From NCBI GenBank assembly GCA_020912385.1, contig CP087212.1, positions 310,001 through 374,000 of the forward strand: DNA of 64,000 nucleotides. The letters are read 5' to 3'. Position numbers and translations under genes: made by a program. Below are positions 55,407 through 64,000 of this stretch, piece by piece (the stretch's first letter is position 1; every line of letters starts with the position of its first letter). The notes below the pieces were generated by a model that did not search any database, was not told where the DNA came from, and worked only from the letters and a program-made list of their open reading frames with translations. The stretch comes from Neofusicoccum parvum. Taxonomy: Eukaryota; Ascomycota; Dothideomycetes; Botryosphaeriales; Botryosphaeriaceae.

Positions 55407-57318
55407 TCAGCCGACCAACACGTTCCTCATCCGGTACCAAAGCGACCTCTGCTTCACCTCCTCGACCTCAGTTTCCGGGATCAAATCATCACGCCGTCCG
55501 GTGTAAATGTCCATCTCCTCCAGCTTTACGAACTTGGTCTTGTTCCAGAACTTGTAGACGACGAACAGAAGGATGAACACGGGTATCAAAATGTAGTTGA
55601 TGACGAAATCCTGCGCGCTGAACGGGTTCAGGAAAGCAGTGTAGCCTGGAGCAAATGTCAGAGATAATTCCACAAATCGTTGGTCTTGTCACTCACCCTG
55701 GAAGAAAATAAGGAAAACATTGGCAGCCAAGCACAGGTATGTGCCGTAAGGGTACCAAAGCGCCTTGAACGGCAGTTCTTCGATGCTCTGGCCCTGCGCC
55801 ACCATGGCCTGCCGGAAGCGGATGTGCACCCACTCGATCACCGCCCAAACAATGAACGTAGCAACACCGGAAAGCGTGATCAAGGCCTCGTACAACACAC
55901 CAGCGTTGGATGACTGCGAGAGGAAGGAAATGCAGGCCCACAGGTTGGAGAAGAGGAGGGCTGCCCAGGGAACACCAGCATTGTTCGTCTTGCCCAAGAA
56001 CTTGGGCGCCATGTTCGAACGCGCCATGTGGACGATAGTCCTGGATGAGACGTAAAGCGCCGAGTTACCGGCGGAAATAACGGAGATGACGATCAGGCCG
56101 TTGATGAGATGGGCAGCTGGCTTGATGTTCGCGTCGGCCATGGAGATGGTCAAAGGCGAGGAGGCGGTCTTGGAGCCCTTTCCGATCAGGCGCGAGTCGT
56201 CGTACGGGATGAGGATGCCGATGAAGAACATCATGCCGATGTAGAAGATCAAAATACGCCAGAACACCTGGTTGATGGCACGGGGAACGGCTTTGCGGGG
56301 GTTGGACGATTCACCGGCAGTGATGCCGACCCTGGTGATATCAGCTGACTGCCTTCACTCCAGATTGAAGGGGGAAAAACATACATCTCAGTACCGGCAT
56401 AAAGGGTGCCGGCAATCACAAAGGTCCTCGCCACACCGTTGATGCCATCAGCAAAGGAGCCCGGGTCATCCCAGTACTTAAACCCAATCTTCTGAGGACC
56501 AATGCCACCGGCAGAGATGCAGATGGCAAGGATGAAGAAGATGGAAATGGAGATGACTTTGATCCTGCGAAGCGTCAGTAAGGGGATGCCATGCTCGGTG
56601 CAGAAAGAGCTTACAGTGACAGCCAGTACTCCACCTCACCGTATGCAAGAACACCAAGCATACTCAGCGAGATGAAGAGAGCCCAGAAGATCAAGATCCA
56701 CGCCCACTGAGGCACCACATCGGTCCAGTACATGACAACAAGCGAGATGGCATTGTACTCGTTAGCCAGCACCTGTGGTGTGTCAGACAAAGGCCCCACA
56801 AAAAGTGGTCAGACCACTTACAGTAACCCAGAGATACCAGTACGCCCAGCCCAGGGCGAAGGAAAGGGCGGGATCAATGAATCGGCCGGCATAGTCGGTG
56901 AAGGAGCCAGAAACAGGAATCAGGGTGGCCAGTTCTCCGAGAGATTGCCTGTGGAGCGGGTCAGCGGAGGGCCTCCCCGTGGGGAAGCAAAGCATTACAT
57001 AACGAAAAAGACGATGATGCCCACCAGCGAGAAGCTGATGAGGACACCGGCCGGCCCAGCGAGACGGAGGGCATTGCCAGAGCCAACGAGCAGACCGGGA
57101 CCGATGATGCCTGGGAGACGGTCAGCGTGCTGGACTGCAGTGGGAAATGGCCAGCTGGCGGGAAAGAACTCACCTCCGATGGCGATCATCTGCAGATGGC
57201 GGGACTTGAGCTTGCGCTTGAGGGGCGCGAAGTCCCCGGCCTGCGGCTGCTCATCAGAGCGCACCTCGGCGTCGACGAAGAACTCGTCGGTCCTCTTCTG
57301 TCCGCTGTAGTCGGCCAT
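55407..57318 (-). CDS. Amino-acid permease (APC superfamily, YAT family)
   Basis: Seven exons (57318-57174, 57110-56999, 56948-56822, 56772-56615, 56564-56385, 56331-55697, 55645-55407) separated by introns of 49-63 bp give 531 residues. About 12 hydrophobic segments follow a hydrophilic head. The start [34 protein letters not shown] is the TM1 signature of fungal amino-acid permeases. The segment ELATLIPVSGSFTDYAGRFIDPALSFALGW and the GESSNPRKAVPRAINQVFWRI loop confirm the family. It works as a proton symporter at the plasma membrane; closest groups are Dip5- and Gap1-like, but specificity cannot be read. The C-terminal tail is acidic and may carry endocytic signals. Confidence 0.93.
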
Positions 57319-59292
57319 GGCGCCGGTGGTGGTGAGGAGCTGGGAGGAGCGTAGCCGGCGGGCCAGAAGGCTATAAAACTCTGGCCACGGTCAACGGCCG
57401 ACAAATGGTGTTACCTCACGGGCGTGTCTGGGCACTTGGCAGAAACCCACCGGGTCGCGCAAAGAAGGCGGCGATAGCGCAATGGCGTGCTTGCGGCCAT
57501 GATTGGGCCGTCGCCCGCTCTTGGCAGCGAGCCATACCAAGCGCGTCAAGCTTCTCCCGCGCAGCGCTCGAGGGTAGGGCTGACGCTGCCGGCCGCGGGT
57601 GTCGCGCACGCCATCTCGAGGCCTGGAGGAGTGGTGAGGCCAGCGCCTGCGGGGAAGCTGGAGCTGGGCCTGGCCTGCGGGCGCCGTCGGGCAGCTCGTC
57701 TTCGGCCCCCGCGCGGCGCCACTGCGGCACCACGGGCCTCCCGCGTCCAACGCTCGGAGTCAAGCCTCTCGTCAGCGTGAAGAACCCCTGCTCGCCGCCG
57801 ATGACGCCCGGGAGAGCTTGGCGGGTGGCTATCTGGGCGGAACGAGCATCCTTCTGGAACCTCCGTCCTTGGCGGCTTTGCTTGTGAGGCGGAATCCATC
57901 GCCGTCGGCCAGCATCCACGTGGGAAACGAATCAAGAGTCTCGGCTGCTGCCTGTTTTGCTCCGAGATGTTCTGGGGACGCACACGAGAAATTTACACAT
58001 AATTCACAGACGAAGCTTTTGGCTGTACGAATACTGTAGGTGAAAGAGCATCTCTTCCAGGCAGACGAACATATGATCACGATGATTCTTGTCCAGGTTT
58101 ATTTCCTTTACCCGATTCACGCAAGTCATATATCTCTTTTCACTAAACAACCATTGCACAAGATAGACACTAACAGAATTCTCACGGTTTAAGTACTTCC
58201 TCGTTTATGACCCGTTCTTCCAAAGGTTGCGCACCAGCCATCCGCGGAATGGAATATGTTTACTTTGATATCACTATTCAAAAACGGAGGCTTCAAATCC
58301 AAGCACCTGACTCCCAAACTCAGTGGTCATCGTCCCAAATACCCCTCGAGTCCGTGCTAGGCAAGATCCAGTAACATCCATCTCTTTTTCCATCGCCACA
58401 CAGCGCTTTGTAAGTGTAGTGTGGCCGCGCTCCAGACATTAGGTAAGACCTTATTTCCCGCCAATCTGGGTGAGTCTTGAGGCTGTACAGAGTTATTACT
58501 CTCCAACAGCGTCCCAAGCTCGCCGCATCCATGTATGTTCTCATGCTCAAGTCTCCCGCCATTATCCTGCAAAGCCTCACCCAGCCTGGGCTCCAGTACC
58601 GTCTCTACCTTTCCACGACCCTCCATGCTGCTGCGCATATACGCCTAGTACCCGCTGCAAGCATCCCTCGTCCCGTCTGGCCGCATCACGTTGCCGCCAC
58701 CCACCCCGTACAGCATCGGTATAGCTCATGGCGAATGCTGCCGCCAATTGGAAGTGTTCCGCGGCCCGTCTGCTTGCTGCTCTGCCATGTGGCGCATGCC
58801 TGTACGAGCCAGGTCGTGGTTTGGTGCATGGCGAGGAGCAGATGGGTCGGGCAGTCAAGAAGATAACAGGACGGCAGGACACTGAGGGGAAGACGCGTGG
58901 ATTTGGGAGGTATTGTGATCTTGGGGGAACTTGAGAGCAAACAGGTTGATAATGTGTGACCTTTTCAGTCTTGTTAGAGATAGCCTCGATCTTGCACGAT
59001 GAAAGCATGCGTAGAGCTTTATGGAAAGTTCTCAGAATCTTAGAGAAACTATACATGTAATCAGCTGTGTAGAGGTCATAATATCTCTTCTGCCGTAAAT
59101 GTAGTACGGAGAACCTCAGATTGTGCACATTTGGGATGAGTAAGCACGAAGCTCGCCGAATACCCCGGTCTGGGGACGCAGGTCTGTAAGCGATCTGCTG
59201 TACAAGAAAACCCCGCTCAGCCTGAAGCCTTCGAGCCTGCGAAACCAAAACAACAACTCAACTCCATCGCACCAAAATCTCTCATCGAACTC
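57319..59292. other. Intergenic, no convincing gene
   Basis: About 2 kb, GC-rich at 57400-57900. A 68-residue ATG frame on the plus strand (58728-58934, MANAAANWKCSAARLLAALP...) is the best small candidate but has no similarity or splice support. Confidence 0.4.
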
Positions 59293-62200
59293 ATGGAAGC
59301 TCTTGCAGCGCTTTCGTTCGCCTGCAACGTCATTCAGCTGGTTGAGTTCAGCAGCAAGGTCATCATCGGCGCGGAGGACCTCTACAGAGAGGGGGGTCGA
59401 GGAAAGAAAACGAGGAGCTGAAGGACGTAAGTCGTTTATTACGTACGAAAATGCTTGATTCTGACCGGCGGACAGGTGACGGAGACTATTCGAAATTATA
59501 CGAAAGACCTTTCAAAAAGGTCAGCGTCAGACAATGCCGAGTTTAAGGACATTGCGGACAAGGCTGCGGAGGTTGGACAAGAGCTCGTCCAGCTATTGAA
59601 TAGCCTGAAGGTACCTCAAGATGCTGAGCACAGGAGATGGAAGTCTGTGTGTGTAATACTGAGGGGGATGCACATGTCCGAAAAGATGAAGGAGCTGGAT
59701 GGGAGACTTCAAAGGCTGCAACAGGTGCTGAATACGAGACTGTTGATCTTGATCAGGTCTGTAATGAACTCTCCCTTAGCTAAGCCAGCCATCTGCTAAT
59801 GCTAGACCCAGTGATTCTAATTCTGCGATCACGGTCCACATCACGGAGCTCAAGAAAACGAACGAGGCGCTCGGGGCTGAAATGGCGGACAACTTTGGAA
59901 AGATTCTGCAAAAGCTCACAGAGCTGGAAAATCGCAACTCCAATCAGGACACAGATTCTCCATTCAAACAAAGTTCTGGGGTGGCTGAGTCCGATTCAGA
60001 CGACGGCAATGCCCCCGAAGCCACTGGGATTCTCGGCTCGTTGAAGCGATACCTGTTCCGAACCAACACGAACGACCACCCTTCCTCAAATGGACCCTCG
60101 TCACAAAAGGTTCCACCAAAAAGCAGCCAAAGCAACGACGAAACCCTGGACTCTGTCACCGCAAAGATGACGGCGACTATGCACTGCTGGCCAGATTTGC
60201 AAAAGCTCTTGCTCTCCCTGTCCCACCAAGCAAGCATCGTGGCCAAAGAACAACAAGTCTTACACAGTCTTTATGACAAAGACCTCATGAATCGGTACTT
60301 CACGGTAGACGAAGAGTATGAAGACACCTTTCGATGGATTTTTGATGATCCTGAGCACGGTTTCCCTCAATGGCTCGAGTCCGGTAGTGGCATCTACTGG
60401 ATATCCGGGATAGCGGGTTCCGGAAAGTCGACCTTGATGAAGTTCATCCATGATCATGAGCGCACAAAAGAGATACTAGGCAAGTGGGCTGGCTCCACGA
60501 AACTGCTTATCATCAACCACTTCTTCTGGGCTACCGGTGCAGAACTCCAAAAGTCGTATGAGGGACTTCTGAGATCCCTTCTGTTCCAGATCCTTCGAAA
60601 GCGCCCTGCTCTCATTCCCATCGTGTGTGGACGCAGGGTCGAGGGCGACGACTTTACCATGCAAGAGCCTTGGAGTATTCGGGAGCTTTCCGAGTGTTTC
60701 CAGTGTTTCATGGAGGGGAAGGTGCTAAATGACCAAGTCTGCATTTTCGTGGACGGACTGGACGAGTACGACGGCAACCCAGCTGATGTACTCAAAGTCT
60801 TGAAACAAATGGCCCAATTCTCGAATATCAAGCTCTGTGTCTCAAGCAGACCGTGGCCAGTATTCGAGAAAGAGTTCAGCACCAAGATAGACAAACTCCA
60901 CATGGAACACCTTACACGGAACGATATACAACGCTACACCAAAGGACGTCTCTCAGAAGACGGAAATTTCAGAAATTTATTCCCATCCGACAGCTACGAG
61001 GGCAAAGAAATATCTGACACAATTTTCGACGGTGCAGGGGGTGTATTTCTCTGGGTAAAACACGTTGTCAACCTTCTCCTACAAGAAGCTGCCAACGAAC
61101 CCACATTCGCCGATCTTCTCAGCCTTGCCAGAAGCTACCCCCCAGACCTTGACGCTCTTCATGAGAGAATGTTTCAGATGATACAGAGCTCGTACCCGCA
61201 GCAGGCGGCTCAAATATTGCTAGTTCGCTTAGCGATTCCGTATGATCTCTACATACCAAGCGCCAGATTCTTGGAGATGGAAAGGGAGAATCCGAATTAC
61301 GCGATCGAGCGGGGCATTCATCCACCGACGGAAACAGAGGTGGCTGAGATGCAAGCAGCCTGCATCCGACTAAAATCTAGATGTAGGGACTTCGTTGGGG
61401 TTAGTACACCCAGTCCTGCTGATCTGGAAGACCTTTCAGGTCCCCTGGCCTTATTCCAATCCGAAATTCTCTTTACGCACCGGTCAACTGGAGAATTTCT
61501 GGGCCGCAAATTGTCCTGGCTGAAAGAAGCTGTGGGCCCCGAATTCGACGCCAATCGATCACTTTGCCGATGTGCGCTTGCCTGTCTAAAAGCGTTACCC
61601 ATGGAATTCGGAACCACTGGAAAGAGTGAAGTTCTAAGGGAATTGGACCTGGGATACTTCGTATATGTTGGTCTTGAAGCTGCTTCCGGCTACGAAGAGG
61701 AGCATTGTGTAGCCCTATCAGCAGAATGCGAGGAGCTCCTGCGGGTTTTGAATGCATCCATCTGTGTAATGAATGTAGGTAAGTTTAAAAATGCACCACA
61801 TAGGCGGATGGCTGATTAGTACCAAAATCTAGGAAAAGGACTGGTTTTTAGGCCCCAGGGTCCTCAGAATTCCCGAGCCTTTCGATGCTGCTTACCTACG
61901 AAAAGACCTTGATTTGCTGTTGCTGGCATGGGCTGCGACTCTTAGAATTCCCCTCTTCATCAAAGCTCAAATGAAGCAGACCAAAACACTCCAGTCCGGA
62001 AAAGAGAAAATCCAAGCTTTGTTAGACCTTGTCCTTTACCCAAACGTTTTGAAGCACTTCTTCGAATTAATCTGGAACTATACCAATCCGGAAATGATCT
62101 GCATGCTATTGGAGCGAGGTGCGAGTCCGAACAAGCCGGTAGCATGGGGCCATGGAGAATCTGGATGGTGTCTTTTCTTGACTTTTTTCCATGAACAGTT

Positions 62201-62456
62201 CTCCAGTAAATATATCAAGGAGGACCGAAAGATACTGTTCAAACAAGCCATCCGTCTCCTCCTCGACCATGGAGCTGACACCGAAGTCACGACCGTCGAC
62301 AGAAGACAGGATAGCGGCGCGCGGTTTATAGGAGCTACCAAATTGACGGTTGATCAGATCCTGGAAGCTCACTTCCCACCTGGAGATCCCATCTTCCAGT
62401 TGCTCAAGGACAAGCGCAAGAAGAGGAATAAGATGAAGCGGATTTTTAAGCACTGA
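59293..62456 (+). CDS. NACHT-domain NLR-like (STAND) protein with frame break in exon 1
   Basis: Exons 59293-59426, 59476-59756, 59806-61778 and 61852-62456; joined they would encode about 996 residues if exon 1 were in frame. The N-terminus MEALAALSFACNVIQLVEFS is the common N-terminal helical domain of fungal STAND proteins. The NACHT core has Walker A ISGIAGSGKSTL (about 60400-60435) and Walker B IFVDGLDEYDG (about 60742-60774). The C-terminal part has two ankyrin-like pieces (MICMLLERGASPNK, IRLLLDHGADTEV). Exon 1 is 134 nt, 2 nt too many to meet the phase-0 second exon. The break maps to the G6 run at 59391-59396, before a segment that reads ENEELKD in the shifted frame. Either a pseudogene, a sequencing error, or a shorter protein starting downstream (ATG 59882). 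Such proteins sense non-self or trigger cell death. Confidence 0.75.
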
Positions 62457-63090
62457 TGAGTTCTCTGGCGCTAAGGTCGTTGTCTCGAAGGGACGTATAA
62501 GAGATACGCATGGTGCTCACCTGAGATGACGCATAGGCTGACACGGAGGATGCCGATATCCTGATTTCCATTCTGCGGTGAGCTTTGCGGAGATGCTTCG
62601 GGGGACTGGATCTACACTCATTTCGCAGAACGGGGTTTTTCTTTTATTCTCATTAATGCAGCACCTATATGCCGATCAGCAGTAAGAATGAAGATCCATT
62701 ATCTGTAAGATTAAAAAGTGTTTCTCGCGTTCAACCCAGACAAAAGAAAGCGGCGTATAGCACAGAGGGGGACACACAAATGAAAAGCGATAGGCAGGGC
62801 AGGGTAGGGGCAAACACAGCGACAACGATGATGATGACGGACCAAGCACAAGGAAAATTCAATGCGTTTTGCAGTAGGGAATGTTTCTCTCAATCAATCC
62901 AAAACACTACTTCTTCCACTTCAGGTACTTACACTCCAAGTACTACTTTGCCACTTCAAATCCTTCAAAAAGCCACCTCCTCGCTCTGTCTGCCTCAAGG
63001 TATATATGTACAATCCGAAACAAAAAACCACGCGTCAAAGCTGAGAAACTCAAGAAAATCCGTCAAAAAATTGTATTCCATCTCTCTCCC
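62457..63090. other. Intergenic, no gene seen
   Basis: Convergent 3' regions of the NLR-like gene and the GPI-protein gene. Nothing recognised. Confidence 0.5.
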
Positions 63091-64000
63091 TTACAACAGC
63101 GCCAGAGCGGCGGCGGCGAACATCAGACCGCCAGCCATCTCGACACGGCCGGCCGCGCCGGTCCACTGGGTGGGGGGCGCGGAGGTGGTGCCGGTGGCGG
63201 GGGTAGAGCCGGCCGGGGGCGCGGAGGTAGCGGGGGTGACACCGGGGGTCTGGGCGACGACGGGGACCGAGGGGACCGAGTAGGTCACGGTGCCGTTGTT
63301 AGGGCGCGGGGGGATGCCGGCCGAGGGGGCGACCGGGGGAACGACGACGGAGCCGGAGAACTTGGGCGAGGTCGGGGGAACGGACTCGGCGGAGACAGGC
63401 TTGCCGGGGGTCTCAGTCGCGGGGGTAGGCTTGGCGGGAGTGCCGGAGATGGGGACGGCGGGAGTGCCAGAGACGACGGGAACGGAGCTCGAGCTGCCGG
63501 GGCAGTTGTTGACCTCAGGGCCGCACGAGGTGATGGTCAGGACCTGGGTGGTCATGATGGTGGTGGCACCAGCGGGAGGAGCAGAGACGGAGGCGGGAGC
63601 AGACGGGGCAGGCGAGGTGGCGCCCTCAACGCCGCTCGAGACGGGAGGGTTCGAGGCAGCGGAGACCGGGGCAGAGGGGACACCAGCGGAAGCCGGGGCG
63701 GAGGGGACACCAGCGGAAGCCGGGGCGGAGGGGACACCAGCGGAAGCCGGGGCGGAGGGGACACCAGCGGAAGCCGGGGCGGAGGGCACACCAGCGGAAG
63801 CCGGGGCGGAGGGGACACCAGCGGAAGCGGGAGCCGAGGGGACACCAGCCGAAGCAGGGGCAGAGGGAACGCCAGCAGAAGCAGGGGCAGAGGGAACGCC
63901 AGCAGAAGCGGGAGCCGAGGGGACACCGGCCGAAGCGGGAGCCGAAGGAACACCAGCGGAAGCCGGGGCAGAGGGAACACCACCAGCCGGGACCGAGGTG
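63091..64000 (-). CDS. GPI-anchored Pro/Ala/Ser-rich cell-wall protein, 3' part
   Basis: The frame is open from the window edge (64000) to the stop at 63091, so the start and N-terminal domain lie outside. From the left of the protein come 12 tandem copies of GVPSAPASA, then a Ser/Pro/Thr-rich stretch with MTTQVLTITSCGPEVNNCPG, a segment common in fungal GPI-anchored wall proteins. The C-terminus (about 20 residues, AGRVEMAGGLMFAAAALALL) is a GPI-attachment signal with a small-residue cleavage site just before it. The mature protein should be heavily O-glycosylated and bound to membrane or wall glucan. A CFEM or other N-terminal module is possible but not visible here. Confidence 0.8.
   Translation of the reverse strand, partial: TSVPAGGVPSAPASAGVPSAPASAGVPSAPASAGVPSAPASAGVPSAPASAGVPSAPASAGVPSAPASAGVPSAPASAGVPSAPASAGVPSAPASAGVPSAPASAGVPSAPVSAASNPPVSSGVEGATSPAPSAPASVSAPPAGATTIMTTQVLTITSCGPEVNNCPGSSSSVPVVSGTPAVPISGTPAKPTPATETPGKPVSAESVPPTSPKFSGSVVVPPVAPSAGIPPRPNNGTVTYSVPSVPVVAQTPGVTPATSAPPAGSTPATGTTSAPPTQWTGAAGRVEMAGGLMFAAAALALL
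63667..63983 (-). repeat. 27-bp tandem repeat, 12 units, in coding sequence
   Basis: Each unit encodes GVPSAPASA (the last one VPSAPVSA-like). Units differ mainly at synonymous positions, so the peptide is kept while the DNA has drifted, though neighbouring units 63700-63790 are almost identical and may be recent duplications. Confidence 0.85.

Noticed and set aside
58577..59248. 223-codon minus-strand frame upstream of the NLR-like gene
   Set aside because: No ATG start at its head, no domain, no splice sites; mixed composition looks random.
59391..59475. Alternative donor at the G run to rescue the NLR-like exon 1 frame
   Set aside because: A GTCGAG donor there still leaves the wrong phase for exon 2, and it would remove the conserved ENEELKD segment.

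Overview
The window is nuclear DNA of a filamentous ascomycete (Pezizomycotina). Evidence: short introns of about 45-200 bp with GTRNGT donors, CTRAC-like branch points and YAG acceptors; typical filamentous-fungal families (HET domain, NACHT/STAND NLR, Zn2Cys6 factor, AreB-type GATA factor, secreted heme peroxidase, PL26 rhamnogalacturonan lyase, Hsp88); and no bacterial operons. A Dothideomycetes-like placement is a guess. I found no tRNA, rRNA, CRISPR array or intact transposon. Multi-exon genes were rebuilt by hand from splice sites with reading-phase checks.

Layout, left to right. 1-8.1 kb: a cis-CaaD-like tautomerase (+), then an MFS anion:cation-symporter-type transporter (-) head-to-head with a leaderless PL26 exo-rhamnogalacturonan lyase (+), which reads as an uptake-plus-intracellular-degradation pair, then a tiny membrane-peptide gene (-). 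8.9-16.2 kb: IRC5/LSH-type SNF2 ATPase (-), END3 (-) and a secreted AA2-type peroxidase (+). 16.7-20.8 kb: a second copy of the tiny peptide gene (+) with a nonsense change, and Hsp88 (-). 22-27.3 kb: F-box protein (+), GNAT acetyltransferase (-), PRS1/PRS5-type PRPP synthetase (+). 27.3-31.9 kb: a geneless 2.4 kb stretch holding a dense GATA-motif cluster, then the AreB/ASD4-type GATA factor (-) with features of alternative initiation. 33.2-44 kb: type II PI 4-kinase (+), RAD5/HLTF-like RING-SNF2 helicase (+), MCM3 (-). 44.4-51.3 kb: Zn2Cys6 factor (-), palmitoyl-protein thioesterase (+), zinc-binding-type quinone oxidoreductase (+). 51.3-57.3 kb: HET-domain protein (-) divergent from a LITAF-like protein (+), a probable gene relic, and an amino-acid permease (-). 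59.3-64 kb: a NACHT NLR-like gene (+) with a first-exon frame break, and the 3' part of a GPI-anchored protein with 9-residue repeats (-), cut by the window edge.

Most of the window is conserved housekeeping (replication, chromatin, endocytosis, chaperone, nucleotide synthesis). The accessory signals lie in the pectin-sugar pair and in the right-hand third (HET, LITAF, NLR, repeat wall protein), which looks like self/non-self or surface biology. The strongest candidate for something undescribed is the pair of tiny genes at 7.7 kb and 17.0 kb: 21 of 28 core residues are identical while 10 of those 21 codons differ synonymously, and both have a TATAA box about 225-245 nt upstream of the ATG.
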